Of a DNA stretch of 64,000 nt, positions 1-8,678 are shown piece by piece. This DNA is from an uncultured Paracoccaceae bacterium. GTDB taxonomy: Bacteria > Pseudomonadota > Alphaproteobacteria > Rhodobacterales > Rhodobacteraceae. The notes below the pieces were generated by a model. It saw only the letters and a list, made by a program, of their open reading frames with translations, was not told the origin of the DNA and did no database searches. Where the stretch lies: assembly GCA_947498985.1 (NCBI GenBank), contig CANMMF010000005.1, forward strand, positions 310,001-374,000, given 5' to 3'. The number at the start of each line of letters is the position of its first letter. The first letter of the stretch is position 1. The translations under genes were made by a program, and so were the position numbers.

Positions 1-210
1 GCCGCTGCCGTCGCGCGGTTCTTCGAGCGGCTGGACAGCGCGATCCTGATGCACAACGCCTCGACGCAGTTTGCCGATGGCGGAGAATTCGGCATGGGCG
101 CGGAGATCGGCATCGCCACTGGCAAGATGCACGCCCGCGGCCCGGTGGGCGCCGAGCAACTGACCTCGTTCAAATATCTGGTGACCGGCGACGGGGCCGT
201 GCGCGGGTAA
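1..210 (+). CDS. proA: Gamma-glutamyl phosphate reductase, C-terminal end (partial)
   Basis: The window opens inside a reading frame that runs from base 1 to a TAA at 208-210 and encodes the last 69 residues of a protein. The segment contains [19 protein letters not shown] followed by [14 protein letters not shown], the conserved C-terminal block of ProA. ProA is the NADPH-dependent enzyme that reduces gamma-glutamyl phosphate to glutamate semialdehyde in proline synthesis. The N-terminal and catalytic-cysteine regions lie outside the window. The gene converges on chpT, 12 bases downstream. Identification rests on motif recognition and is firm. Confidence 0.93.
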   Translation, partial: AAAVARFFERLDSAILMHNASTQFADGGEFGMGAEIGIATGKMHARGPVGAEQLTSFKYLVTGDGAVRG

Positions 211-222
211 GCGTGCGCCGCC

Positions 223-837
223 TCAGCCGAAGGAGATCTGAACCCGGGTGCTGTCGGTCAGCGCTTCGAGCGGGTGCTCGCGCTGCTCTGACAGAGTGCG
301 CAGCAGCGCGAACTGCACCCGATCCGGCGTGAGTTCGCGCACATTCTCGGCCACCGTGCGGCCCGGGTCGAGCATCGCCCAGGTGTCTGGCTGCACACTG
401 ATCCGCGGCCCGGTGCCGGTCACCCGCCAGCGCGTGTCTTTTGTGATCCGCACCTCGCCACCCACGGGCAGCGCCGCCTCGCAGCACAGATACGCCAGAA
501 AGGCGAGCTGCACCGCCGCGCGCGGCTGATCGCCCTCGGCCAGCCAACTGCCCGAAAGGCGCTCGCCTCGGGCGATGCCGGCCAGCGTGGCAGAGACATC
601 GTTGGGGCTCATCAGCTGCGCGTCGCCGGCGCTGCCAAAGGCCACGCGGAAGAACCGGATCCGCGCCGCCGCACTGTCGCAGCTTTCCTGGATCAGCGCC
701 ATCTCGGGCGCGTGCATGCCGCCCCCCGACAGACTCAGCAGTTCCAGCCCGTTCTTGATTGCGCCGATCGGGCTGATCAGATCATGGCAGAGTCGCGACC
801 CTATCAGAGAGGCGAGCGAGGCGTTAGGATCGGTCAT
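223..837 (-). CDS. chpT: Histidine phosphotransferase ChpT
   Basis: A 204-residue protein with the N-terminal helix motif LCHDLISPIGAIKNGLE. His18 is the expected phosphoryl-accepting residue of the ChpT dimerisation and histidine-phosphotransfer helix. The rest is a degenerate Bergerat-like fold, as in ChpT, with no ATP-binding glycine boxes. In alphaproteobacteria ChpT passes phosphate from the hybrid kinase CckA to CtrA and CpdR; in roseobacters this relay mainly controls motility, gene transfer agents and quorum-linked traits (family knowledge). It is divergent from the DUF3553 gene with only 37 bases between the two starts, so the promoters must overlap. Confidence 0.88.
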   Translation of the reverse strand: MTDPNASLASLIGSRLCHDLISPIGAIKNGLELLSLSGGGMHAPEMALIQESCDSAAARIRFFRVAFGSAGDAQLMSPNDVSATLAGIARGERLSGSWLAEGDQPRAAVQLAFLAYLCCEAALPVGGEVRITKDTRWRVTGTGPRISVQPDTWAMLDPGRTVAENVRELTPDRVQFALLRTLSEQREHPLEALTDSTRVQISFG

Positions 838-874
838 CGATGGCTCCGGTCAATAGACGAAAATTGAGGACGGC

Positions 875-1066
875 ATGGAAGAGATGAACGCGTTACTGGA
901 GCCGGGCATGCTGGTTCAGCACCCGGATCGGCCGGATTGGGGCACAGGACAGGTACAGTCGAATATCGGCGGCCGCATCACGGTTAACTTTCGCGAAGAA
1001 GGCAAGGTGGTTCTGGATGCGAGCCGGGTGGCGCTGCTGCCTGTCTTCCCCGACCAAGCTACTTAA
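875..1066 (+). CDS. DUF3553 small protein
   Basis: A 63-residue protein whose core, LLEPGMLVQHPDRPDWGTGQ followed by GGRITVNFREEGK, matches the short DUF3553 family. The fold is probably a small SH3/KOW-like barrel of the kind found at the end of UvrD-type helicases and CarD-like proteins (inference from the pattern 'G..V.HP..G.G.V...G....V.F'). GAGGA stands five bases before the ATG; a second in-frame ATG three codons later is also possible. It is divergent from chpT, an arrangement I recall as common in Rhodobacterales. Function is unknown. Confidence 0.75.
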   Translation: MEEMNALLEPGMLVQHPDRPDWGTGQVQSNIGGRITVNFREEGKVVLDASRVALLPVFPDQAT

Positions 1067-1165
1067 AACTTAGTTTATGAAAAGTTAAAAATGCCCGCGA
1101 TCCGTGTCTTGGCGTTGTCAATGGGCCGGTCACTGCCTAGAAGCGGCGGAATGGAACGCGGTGTC

Positions 1166-1963
1166 ATGCAGGCGACAATCGGTGGCGCGCAAAGCGTCGG
1201 GGCGGGGTTTGCCGTCCGGCTGGCGTCAGGCGACGCCGATATCCGCGCCGCCCAGCGGTTGCGCTACGAGGTGTTTGTCGACGAACTTGGCGGCACCGGG
1301 CCGCTGGTCGATCACGAGGCGCGGCTCGAACGGGACCGGTTCGATGCCTATTTCGACCATCTCATCGTGACCGATCTTGCCGCAGGCGACCGGGTGGTCG
1401 GCGTCTACCGGCTCTTGCGCGACGATCAGGCGGCGCGGGCGGGCCAGTTCTATTCCGAAGACGAATACGATCTGGGCGCGCTGAGAGCCTCCGGACGGCG
1501 GCTGCTGGAGCTGGGGCGCTCCTGCCTGCACCGCGATTATCGCGGCGGGGCCGCGCTTTTTCATCTGTGGCAGGGGCTGGCCGCCTATGTACAGAGGCAC
1601 CGGATCGAGGTGCTGTTTGGCGTGGCGAGCTTTCACGGCACCGATCCCGCACGGCTGGCGCAGCCATTGTCGCTGCTGCATCACCGGCATCTGGCGCCGC
1701 CGGAGCTGCGCGTGACCTCGCGGCGGTACCAGAAGATGGACCTTGTCCCGCCGGACCTGCTGGATCGCAAATCCGCGATGCTCGACGTGCCGGCGCTGAT
1801 CCGGGCCTATCTGCGTCTCGGCGGCTTTGTCGGCGACGGGGCGTATGTCGATCACGCGTTCAACACCACCGATATCTGCCTGGTGATGGACACCAACCGG
1901 ATGAATGCGCGGCAAAAGGATCTCTACACCAGGCAGCGGGGCGCGCGGGAGAGCGGCGCGTGA
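1166..1963 (+). CDS. olsB: L-ornithine N(alpha)-acyltransferase OlsB
   Basis: A GNAT-fold acyltransferase of about 265 residues. It shows FAVRLASGDADIRAAQRLRY at the N-terminus, LELGRSCLHRDYRGG in the middle and FNTTDICLVMD near the C-terminus, all typical of OlsB. OlsB transfers a 3-hydroxyacyl group from ACP to ornithine, giving lyso-ornithine lipid, the first step of the phosphate-free membrane lipid. The start is uncertain: in-frame ATGs occur at 1091, 1151 and 1166. I chose 1166 because the family's N-terminus begins about 14 residues before FAVRL, but no start has a strong Shine-Dalgarno. Its stop overlaps the GTG of olsA, implying translational coupling. Confidence 0.86.
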   Translation: MQATIGGAQSVGAGFAVRLASGDADIRAAQRLRYEVFVDELGGTGPLVDHEARLERDRFDAYFDHLIVTDLAAGDRVVGVYRLLRDDQAARAGQFYSEDEYDLGALRASGRRLLELGRSCLHRDYRGGAALFHLWQGLAAYVQRHRIEVLFGVASFHGTDPARLAQPLSLLHHRHLAPPELRVTSRRYQKMDLVPPDLLDRKSAMLDVPALIRAYLRLGGFVGDGAYVDHAFNTTDICLVMDTNRMNARQKDLYTRQRGARESGA

Positions 1964-2790
1964 GCCCATGGACACCGCCCCCGGAGCCTGAACCGCCCCG
2001 CATCGGGCTTGTCGGGTGGTGTCTGGTGCTGCTGCGCGCGCCGCCGATGGCGATTGTGGTGTTTGGCGGGCTGGCGCTGCTGGCGCTGGTCCGGCTCTTC
2101 GAACGGCCGGTCTTTGGCATGGACCGTCCGGTCACGCCGCATATCACCACCCTGGTCTGTCAGCTGTCGCTGCTGATCATGGGCCTGCCGGTGCGCCAGC
2201 GCGGGGCGGTGATGAAGGACCGCGGCGCGATGGTGGCCAATCACACGTCATGGCTCGATATCTTCGTGCTCAACAGCCGCAAGACGATCTATTTCGTGTC
2301 CAAATCCGAAGTGGCGGGCTGGCCGGGCATCGGTCTGCTGGCGCGCGCCACAGGCACCTTGTTCATCCGCCGCGACCCGCGCGAAGCGCGCGCGCAGACC
2401 GGGCTCTTCGAAGAGCGGTTGATGCATGGCCACCGGCTGCTGTTCTTTCCCGAAGGCACCTCCACCGACGGCCAGCAGGTGCTGCCGTTCAAGACCACGC
2501 TGTTTGCCGCGTTTTATTCCCAGCGGCTGCAGCATGCGATGAAGATCCAGCCGGTGAGCGTGATCTACCACCCCCCGGTTGGTGCGGAGCCGCGGTTTTA
2601 CGGCTGGTGGGGGGATATGGAATTTGCGCCGTCGCTGCTGAAGATGCTGTCCACCGCGCGGCACGGAATGGTGGAGCTTGTCTATCACGACGCGGTGCGG
2701 GTGGATGATTTCCCGAACCGCAAATCGCTGGCCTCCCATCTGGAGGCGCGGGTACGCGACGGGCATGGGGTGGCGCTGGCCGGTGGATGA
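1960..2790 (+). CDS. olsA: Lyso-ornithine lipid O-acyltransferase OlsA
   Basis: A PlsC-family 1-acyl-glycerol-phosphate-type acyltransferase of 276 residues when started at GTG 1960, which overlaps the olsB TGA (GTGA). It has one or two N-terminal membrane segments (about residues 15-50), the catalytic NHTSWLD motif (HX4D), FIRRDPR and FFPEGTSTDG. OlsA adds the second acyl chain to lyso-ornithine lipid at the inner membrane. The open frame extends far upstream without a stop, but that is an artefact of overlapping olsB. Coupling to olsB and all catalytic motifs make the assignment secure. Confidence 0.9.
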   Translation: MSPWTPPPEPEPPRIGLVGWCLVLLRAPPMAIVVFGGLALLALVRLFERPVFGMDRPVTPHITTLVCQLSLLIMGLPVRQRGAVMKDRGAMVANHTSWLDIFVLNSRKTIYFVSKSEVAGWPGIGLLARATGTLFIRRDPREARAQTGLFEERLMHGHRLLFFPEGTSTDGQQVLPFKTTLFAAFYSQRLQHAMKIQPVSVIYHPPVGAEPRFYGWWGDMEFAPSLLKMLSTARHGMVELVYHDAVRVDDFPNRKSLASHLEARVRDGHGVALAGG

Positions 2791-2854
2791 GCTTTGCCGC
2801 GTAACCGTCTGTGAAAGCTTGGTTTTAAAGTGATCCGCGACGCCAGGATGAGGA

Positions 2855-3478
2855 TCACCCGTCCTGCATCGCCGCCTGCAGGTCTCTCAGCGCGGCCAGC
2901 GGATCCTCGGCGGACCAGATCTCTTCGCCGATGGCAAAGAAATCGGTGATCGGCGACAGCCTGCGCACGATGTCGAGATCCAGCCCGCCTTCGGCCACCA
3001 CCGGCAGCTCGATCACCTGCGACCACCACTCGAAGAGCGCAGGCTCCGCCAGGGCCCCGTCGCCGAGGCTGCCCGCCACAGGTCCGAAGCTCACGTAATC
3101 GGCGCCCGCCTCACCGGCATTCATGCCTTCATGGCGCGACTGCGCGGCATAGCTGCCCACAATCGCATCCGCGCCAAGCGCCTTGCGCGCGGCCCGCACC
3201 GAGCGCGCGCCATCCACCAGATGCACCCCGTCCAGACCCAGCCGCTCGGCCAGCACCACATGCGTGTCGATGACCAGCGCCACGTCGAAGCGATGCGCAA
3301 CCTCGCGCAGCGCATCCGCCGCGCGGGTCAGCCGGTCTTCGTCGCGGGTCGCGAGGCTGAGTCGCAGGCAAGCAATCTCCGCCCCGTCCAGCACCCGTGC
3401 GAGCGTGTCGGGAAACCGCCCGAGGTCGAACTCCGGCGGCGTGATCAGATAGGTTTGCGGTCCGTCCTGCTCGGCCAT
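2855..3478 (-). CDS. ThiE-like TIM-barrel protein (annotated thiamine phosphate synthase type)
   Basis: A 207-residue TIM-barrel protein with several ThiE landmarks: DTHVVLAERLGLDGVHL, GSYAAQSRHE..AGEAGADY, VSFGPV and a terminal phosphate-binding VVAEGGLD. Thiamine phosphate synthase joins HMP-PP and thiazole phosphate. Important ThiE residues are changed: the GxHxGQxD loop reads DGVHLVDGAR, and the pyrophosphate-binding GPxFxTxTK segment reads FGPVAGSLGDG. It may therefore be a paralogue with another role rather than a working synthase. No other thi genes are nearby. It converges on olsA and runs in the same direction as the TfoX-N gene upstream. Confidence 0.66.
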   Translation of the reverse strand: MAEQDGPQTYLITPPEFDLGRFPDTLARVLDGAEIACLRLSLATRDEDRLTRAADALREVAHRFDVALVIDTHVVLAERLGLDGVHLVDGARSVRAARKALGADAIVGSYAAQSRHEGMNAGEAGADYVSFGPVAGSLGDGALAEPALFEWWSQVIELPVVAEGGLDLDIVRRLSPITDFFAIGEEIWSAEDPLAALRDLQAAMQDG

Positions 3479-3537
3479 GACGCGGCTCCTTTCGCGCTTC
3501 TGCGCCGGTCTTTAGCCTGCGCGGCGTGTTTTGACCA

Positions 3538-3909
3538 TCAGGATTTGCGCGCGGCGGGCTTGCGGCGCGGGGGTTTGGCGGGCTTCGGCGGCAAGGTGGC
3601 GACAAAGGCGCGGGACATGCCGATGAGCCGGGCCAGAAGCGCATCCTCGGCCAGTGCGGCCTCGTCGGTCTCCACAAAACCGGTCATCGGGCGGCCGGTG
3701 AAGGCCATTTCGCGCACGCCGTCGATCCCCAGCGCCTCCGCATAGGCGTCCTTGCCGACGCGGAACATCGCGCCGCGTTCATGCACGCCGCAGACCATAT
3801 GGCCGTCCAGCAGGAAGGCGAGGCCCCCGAACATGCGTTTTTCACTCAGACCCGGTGCGGCCCCCAGCGCGTCCCGCATCAGCTGCGCGTGTCCTTCGTC
3901 ATAAGCCAT
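3538..3909 (-). CDS. TfoX N-terminal domain protein
   Basis: A 123-residue protein beginning MAYDEGHAQLMRDAL and containing KRMFGGLAFLLDGHMVCGV, the hallmark of the TfoX/Sxy N-terminal domain. The C-terminal TfoX domain is absent. The tail from about residue 105 is rich in Lys, Pro and Arg (PPKPAKPPRRKPAARKS), suggesting nucleic-acid binding or a flexible basic tail. Stand-alone TfoX-N proteins are widespread in Rhodobacterales and have no proven function; a role in competence, as for Haemophilus Sxy, is only an analogy. Confidence 0.8.
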   Translation of the reverse strand: MAYDEGHAQLMRDALGAAPGLSEKRMFGGLAFLLDGHMVCGVHERGAMFRVGKDAYAEALGIDGVREMAFTGRPMTGFVETDEAALAEDALLARLIGMSRAFVATLPPKPAKPPRRKPAARKS

Positions 3910-4047
3910 GGCAGGCCCCTCCGGTGTCTCTGCGCCTCAGTCCAGCCGAGCGGCACGCCGCGCGCGGCGCAAATTGCGCGACGCCCCGGGGGGATTGCGC
4001 TTTCGCGACAGCCTCTCTAGCAGGGGCGGCGCCAGAAGGAGCACGCC

Positions 4048-4866
4048 ATGACCCCGACCCAAGAGCAACCGGCCTTTGTCCTGGTGCGTCCGCAGATGGG
4101 CGAGAACATTGGTGCTGCGGCGCGGGCGATGTGGAATTTCGGGCTCGACCGGATGCGGGTTGTGGCGCCGCGCGACGGCTGGCCCAGCGAAAAGGCCGTG
4201 GCGATGGCCAGCGGCGCCGGACGGCTGCTGGACGACGCGCAGCATTGCCCGGATATCGCGACGGCGGTGGGTGACAGTCACTTTGTGCTGGCGACCACGG
4301 CGCGGCCGCGCGGGCTGACCAAGACCGTCTTCACCCCCGAACGCGCGATGATCGAGGCGCAAAGCCGCATCGCCGCCGGTCAGAAGGTGGCGATTCTCTT
4401 CGGGCCGGAGCGGGCGGGGCTGGAAAACGAGGATATCGCGCAGGCCAATGCGATCATCTCGGTGCCGGTGAACCCGCGCTTTCCGTCGCTCAACCTCGCG
4501 CAATGTGTGCTGCTTTGTGCCTATGAATGGCGCCGCGCCAGCGAAGAGGCGCAGCCGGTGCTGCATGAGCTTGCCGGCACCAGCTGGGCCAATACCGCCG
4601 AGCTGGAGCATCTGAGCCGTCATTACGAGGATCGGCTGGAGGAGGCGGGGTTCTTCTTTCCCGACCACAAGGCGGCGGGCATGAAGACCAACCTGCGCAA
4701 CATGTGGAGCCGGATGCCGCTCACCCGCGCCGATGTGCAGATGCTGCACGGGGTCTTGCGGCAGATGGTGCGCTGGACGCAAAAGGCGGGCGCGTCCAAG
4801 GACGCCGCCCGCAAGTCGACCAGTCACGGTCAGGGAGGTAGTCAGATCGATCCGTCGGATCAGTAG
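4048..4866 (+). CDS. trmJ: TrmJ-type SPOUT RNA methyltransferase
   Basis: A 272-residue SPOUT (TrmH/SpoU superfamily) methyltransferase. The three knot motifs are clear: FVLVRPQMGENIGAAARAMW at residues 10-29, ILFGPERAGLENEDI near 115-130, and SVPVNPRFPSLNLAQCV at about 140-155. The C-terminal helical extension (LRNMWSRMPLTRADVQMLHG) is typical of TrmJ, which 2'-O-methylates position 32 of tRNA. An AAGGAGCACGCC sequence precedes the ATG. The last 7 bases overlap the tail of the convergent SH3 gene. A serine/glycine/glutamine-rich tail after residue 250 looks disordered. Confidence 0.85.
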   Translation: MTPTQEQPAFVLVRPQMGENIGAAARAMWNFGLDRMRVVAPRDGWPSEKAVAMASGAGRLLDDAQHCPDIATAVGDSHFVLATTARPRGLTKTVFTPERAMIEAQSRIAAGQKVAILFGPERAGLENEDIAQANAIISVPVNPRFPSLNLAQCVLLCAYEWRRASEEAQPVLHELAGTSWANTAELEHLSRHYEDRLEEAGFFFPDHKAAGMKTNLRNMWSRMPLTRADVQMLHGVLRQMVRWTQKAGASKDAARKSTSHGQGGSQIDPSDQ

Positions 4867-5159
4867 CCGTAGCCCTTGCGCTTGTGGCCACCGTAGTTGC
4901 AGGCGTGCTTCTGCAGGTACTTGCCAGCCACCCAGTAATGACGGTGGTTGTAGGACACTTTCGCCCAGCCATGGCTCCAGCCGACGATGTGAACCGGGGT
5001 GCAGGGGTTGAACTTGGCCACCACGTGGTAGCTCGTACCCGGGCCGGAGCGTGCGTTGAGCGAGATGCCGTGCTCGACCCAGGCCTGGGTGGCGGTGGCG
5101 GCAGACGCGCTCATCAGGGTTGCGGAGGCAATGGCAGCAGAGATCAGAAGCTTTTTCAT
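4860..5159 (-). CDS. Exported SH3-domain (SH3b) protein
   Basis: A 99-residue protein with a classic Sec signal peptide (MKKLLISAAIASATLMSASA, cleavage probably near residue 23) followed by a bacterial SH3 domain: ISLNARSGPGTSYHVVAKF, then VHIVGWSHGWAKVSY and a C-terminal WVAGKYLQKHAC. Such domains usually bind peptidoglycan peptides. There are two cysteines that could form a disulfide (residues near 53 and 87). The last ten residues are rich in Gly, Lys and Tyr. It is divergent from ctaA across a 200-base AT-richer gap that holds a TTTCCA-N5-TGGAAA palindrome at 5252-5268. Confidence 0.82.
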   Translation of the reverse strand: MKKLLISAAIASATLMSASAATATQAWVEHGISLNARSGPGTSYHVVAKFNPCTPVHIVGWSHGWAKVSYNHRHYWVAGKYLQKHACNYGGHKRKGYGY

Positions 5160-5361
5160 CGTGAATTCCTTTCGAGAAGCAGTGTCTTGTTATGGTCGTT
5201 TCGTCGTGTCGTCTCTAAATCGTGGGATCAGACTAACCCCAAAAGTTAATTTTTCCAAAGTCTGGAAAGCCTGACCAAGGAAAACCTTACTCTGCGACGT
5301 CCCCTGCGCTTGCAGCCGGTAGCGCAGATCACTAGTTTCCGCGTGACATTCGGAGAGGGCA

Positions 5362-6507
5362 ATGGCCGGGAAACGCAAGCTTTTTGAGGACGTCGGCAGC
5401 GACACACGTGCGCAGACGCCGGTGGCCGGGGGCATGATCGACGCAGGCAAACGCGGCGCGCGCGGCGCGATCCGGCTGTGGCTGATGGGGCTGTTTGCGC
5501 TGGTTGTGGTGATGATCGCGGTGGGTGGGCTGACCCGGCTGACCGACTCGGGCCTGTCGATCACCGAATGGCAGCCGATCGCGGGCGCGCTGCCGCCGAT
5601 GAGTGCCGATGACTGGGCGGTTGCCTTCGACAAATACCGCGAGATCCCGGAATACCAGTTGCAGAACCGCGGCATGAGCCTGGCGGAGTTCAAGGTGATC
5701 TACTGGTGGGAATGGGGCCATCGCCAGTTGGGCCGGGTGATCGGCCTGGTCTGGGCACTGGGCTTTCTGGCATTCCTGCTGACGCGCTCCATTCCCACCG
5801 GCTGGACCACGCGGCTTCTGGGGCTGGGCGTGCTGGGCGGTCTGCAGGGCGCCATCGGCTGGTGGATGGTCTATTCCGGGCTCAGCGGCGAGATGCTGGA
5901 TGTGGCCTCCTACCGGCTTGCCACGCATCTGGGGCTGGCATTCGTGATCCTTGGGCTCATCGCCTGGTACATCTTTCTGCTTGGCCGCACGGAGCGCGAC
6001 CTGATGCAGGCCCGCCGCAGCGCCGAGCCGCGGCTCTTCGGGCTCAGCACCGGGCTGATGCATTTCGCGTTCCTGCAGATCCTGATCGGCGCGCTGGTGG
6101 CGGGGATCGACGCCGGGCGCACCTATAATGACTGGCCGCTGATGGCGGGCAGCGTGTTGCCGCCTTACCCGTTCGATATCGAGCCGGTCTGGCGCAATTT
6201 CTTCGAGAATGCAGGCCTCGTGCAGTTCATGCACCGCGTGGCGGGCTACCTTCTGTTTCTCTTCGGTGTCGTGGTCTGGCTGCGCGGGCGGCGCTCGGCC
6301 AACACCGATACCGGATTTCGCTATAATGCGGTTTTCGTGGTGTTGCTCCTCCAAGTTGTGCTGGGTATCGTCACAGTTGTCTATATGGCGCCGTGGCATA
6401 TCGCGATTCTGCACCAGCTGGGGGCGGTCCTGCTTTGGGTCCTGATCCTGCGGGCACGCTTCGCGGCACGCTACCCGGTGCAACAATCAATTCGGGGGCG
6501 AACCTGA
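5362..6507 (+). CDS. ctaA: Haem A synthase CtaA
   Basis: A 381-residue membrane protein of the CtaA/Cox15 family with eight predicted membrane segments. The signature GGLTRLTDSGLSITEWQP follows the first segment. Candidate haem-ligand histidines lie in WWEWGHRQLGR, ATHLGL, FMHRVAGY and ILHQLGAV. The enzyme oxidises the C8 methyl of haem O to make haem A for aa3-type cytochrome oxidase. GGAGAG lies seven bases before the ATG. The TGA overlaps the ATG of the downstream carboxypeptidase (ATGA-type junction at 6505-6509), so the two genes probably form one operon although their functions differ. Confidence 0.95.
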   Translation: MAGKRKLFEDVGSDTRAQTPVAGGMIDAGKRGARGAIRLWLMGLFALVVVMIAVGGLTRLTDSGLSITEWQPIAGALPPMSADDWAVAFDKYREIPEYQLQNRGMSLAEFKVIYWWEWGHRQLGRVIGLVWALGFLAFLLTRSIPTGWTTRLLGLGVLGGLQGAIGWWMVYSGLSGEMLDVASYRLATHLGLAFVILGLIAWYIFLLGRTERDLMQARRSAEPRLFGLSTGLMHFAFLQILIGALVAGIDAGRTYNDWPLMAGSVLPPYPFDIEPVWRNFFENAGLVQFMHRVAGYLLFLFGVVVWLRGRRSANTDTGFRYNAVFVVLLLQVVLGIVTVVYMAPWHIAILHQLGAVLLWVLILRARFAARYPVQQSIRGRT

Positions 6508-7985
6508 TGTCGGCATATGAGCAGCTGATGCAATTCCAGCATGACACCGAGGCGCTTGGTCAGGTGGCCGGGCGTCTGAGCTGGGACCAGGAAACCATGA
6601 TGCCGCGGGGGGCGGCTGACCAGCGTGAGGAAGAGGTCTCGGCGCTGGAGCATGTGCTGCACGAACGCCGCACCGACCCGCGCGTCGGCGAATGGCTGTC
6701 GGCGATCGGTGATGACGCGCTTGATCCGGTGCAGACCGCGCAGCTGCGCCACATCCGTCGCCGCTATGAACGCGCAACGCGCGTGCCGTCGGCGCTGGCG
6801 GCGCGGATTGCCCGCACGATCAGCCGCAGCCAGGTGGCCTGGGTTGAGGCGCGCGCGGAAAACGACGTGCCCGCCTTCCTGCCCAAGCTGCAGGAGATCG
6901 TGACCCTGCGCCGCGAAGAGGGCGCGGCGATGGCCGATGGCGGCGATGTCTATGACGCGCTGCTCGACGATTACGAACCCGGCGCGAAGGCCGCCGATCT
7001 CGAGGCGATGTTCGGGGCGCTGCGCCCGCGGCTTGTGGCGCTGCGCGAGGCGGTGCTGTCGAAGCCGATGCCGCCGCAGTTGCGCGACGGGTTTGACGAA
7101 GCCGGCCAGATGAAGCTGGCGCGGCTCGTGGCCAAGAGCTTTGGCTACGATCTCAAGCGCGGGCGCGTCGACAAGGCGGTGCATCCGTTCAGCTCCGGCA
7201 GCGGCGACGATGTGCGCATCACCACGCGCACCATGCCGCACGATCCGTTCAACTGCCTCTATTCGACGATCCACGAGGTGGGCCACGCCAGCTACGAGCA
7301 GAATATCGATGGCGCCTACCGCCTGACACCGTTGGGGCGCGGCGTGTCGATGGGGGTGCATGAAAGCCAGAGCCGGATCTACGAGAATCAGCTGGGCCGC
7401 AGCCGCGCCTTCACCGGCTGGCTCTTTGCGCGGATGACCGAGACCTTCGGCGATATCGGCGTGCCCGATGCCGACGCGTTCTACGGCGCCGCCAACCGGG
7501 TGCACAAAGGCTATATCCGCACCGAGGCCGACGAGGTGCAGTATAACCTGCACGTGCTGCTGCGCTTCGATCTGGAGCGCGCGCTGGTGGCCGGTTCGCT
7601 CGACGTGGCCGATCTCGAAGAGGCCTGGAACAGCCGCTTCGAGGCGGATTTCGGCTATCCGGTCGACAAGCCCGCCAACGGTGTGCTGCAGGATGTGCAT
7701 TGGGCGGCGGGGCTCTTTGGCTATTTCCCGACCTACACGCTGGGCAATGTCTATGCCGGCTGCCTGCATGAGGCGATGCGGCGCGATGTGACGGGTCTCG
7801 ATGCCCATCTGGCCGAAGGCGACACGTCACCCGCCACCGGCTGGCTGCGGGACAATCTGCAGCAATTTGGCGGGCTTTACCGGCCGCGCGAAGTGATCGA
7901 GAAAGCCAGCGGTCAGCCGCCCTCCGAAGGACCGCTGCTGGACTATCTCGAAGCCAAGTTTGGCGCGCTCTACGGTCTGGGCTGA
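6507..7985 (+). CDS. M32 family metallocarboxypeptidase (carboxypeptidase Taq type)
   Basis: A 492-residue cytosolic peptidase. The start is the ATG overlapping the ctaA stop, with GGGGGCG upstream. The zinc site HEVGH is at residues 256-260, followed by HESQSR from about residue 285, whose Glu is the third ligand in this family. The N-terminal LSWDQETMMPRGAADQREEE block and the C-terminal VHWAAGLFGYFPTYTLGN block are also M32 hallmarks. M32 enzymes remove C-terminal amino acids from peptides, with broad specificity. Length and domain order are normal. Translational coupling to ctaA is the only notable context. Confidence 0.93.
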   Translation: MSAYEQLMQFQHDTEALGQVAGRLSWDQETMMPRGAADQREEEVSALEHVLHERRTDPRVGEWLSAIGDDALDPVQTAQLRHIRRRYERATRVPSALAARIARTISRSQVAWVEARAENDVPAFLPKLQEIVTLRREEGAAMADGGDVYDALLDDYEPGAKAADLEAMFGALRPRLVALREAVLSKPMPPQLRDGFDEAGQMKLARLVAKSFGYDLKRGRVDKAVHPFSSGSGDDVRITTRTMPHDPFNCLYSTIHEVGHASYEQNIDGAYRLTPLGRGVSMGVHESQSRIYENQLGRSRAFTGWLFARMTETFGDIGVPDADAFYGAANRVHKGYIRTEADEVQYNLHVLLRFDLERALVAGSLDVADLEEAWNSRFEADFGYPVDKPANGVLQDVHWAAGLFGYFPTYTLGNVYAGCLHEAMRRDVTGLDAHLAEGDTSPATGWLRDNLQQFGGLYRPREVIEKASGQPPSEGPLLDYLEAKFGALYGLG

Positions 7986-8107
7986 GCGGAACACTGCCGC
8001 CCGGAATCGCCGCACCGGCAGGATCGCGCCTGTGGGTTCGTCCCCGGGAACTCTGGTTCGCAGCGCGTGTTACTGTGGTACATCAAAATGTCCAACAGGG
8101 TGCTCAG

Positions 8108-8440
8108 ATGAAAAAGATCACAATCATGGCGGGCGCGGTCGCGCTCATGGCGACGGGTGCTGCGGCGCAGACGACAACGCAGCAGTCGGTCGGCGGACCA
8201 ACCGGAGATCCGGTCTATTCACTGCGTGTCATCGGCGAAAATGGCGTCGCCTATAATTGCAGAGCGGAGCTCGAACAGCGCGGGGGCGTGGCCGTGCGGG
8301 TCTGTCGGCGTGCCGGCGGCACGGGGCAGGGTGGTGGAAACGCCGCCACCGTACCTGCCCTGATCGGCGGCCTTGCATTGCTGGCCATCGGTGGCGGAAG
8401 TGACGGCAGCAGCACGACATCCACCAGCGGCACGCCCTGA
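8108..8440 (+). CDS. Small exported protein of unknown function
   Basis: A 110-residue protein with a clear Sec signal peptide (MKKITIMAGAVALMATGAAAQ). The mature part has two cysteines (YNCRAELEQ and VRVCRRAGG), a Gly-rich linker, a hydrophobic stretch (VPALIGGLALLAIGGG, about residues 82-97) and a Ser/Thr/Gly tail. The hydrophobic stretch could be a C-terminal membrane anchor or, given its glycine content, an insertion into the outer envelope. I recognise no family. A strong stem-loop follows 35 bases after the stop. Confidence 0.7.
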   Translation: MKKITIMAGAVALMATGAAAQTTTQQSVGGPTGDPVYSLRVIGENGVAYNCRAELEQRGGVAVRVCRRAGGTGQGGGNAATVPALIGGLALLAIGGGSDGSSTTSTSGTP

Positions 8441-8474
8441 TGCGGAAACGCAGTTGCAGCTGACACGGACAAAG

Positions 8475-8499
8475 GATGCGAACCGGCGAGGTTCGCATC
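8475..8499 (+). terminator. Perfect 10-bp stem-loop after the 8108-8440 gene
   Basis: GATGCGAACC (8475-8484), a five-base loop GGCGA, then GGTTCGCATC (8490-8499), a perfect inverted repeat. It lies 35 bases past the stop codon of the small exported protein and is followed by TTG rather than a long T-run, so it is a plausible but not canonical intrinsic terminator. It could also serve gyrA, which arrives on the other strand 180 bases away. Confidence 0.6.
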
Positions 8500-8678
8500 T
8501 TGTGACGTGCCGAACCTTCAAGCTTCGCATCCAGCGATATGCGCGTACCGGTATGGTTCTCGCATCGTGCCCTGTGCTGCTGGCTTGAGGTGAGCTTTGC
8601 GCCGGCGCAGCGATGCGCGGGCAGCGGTGGACGGATCACGCCCGGCACGGCGCGCTCCGACCATCACATTCCGACCGG

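Noticed and set aside
1063-1077. CtrA-like site TTAA-N7-TTTA upstream of olsB, near chpT
   Set aside because: One base off consensus and lying between the DUF3553 stop and olsB, not at a chpT promoter; AT-rich gaps give such matches by chance.
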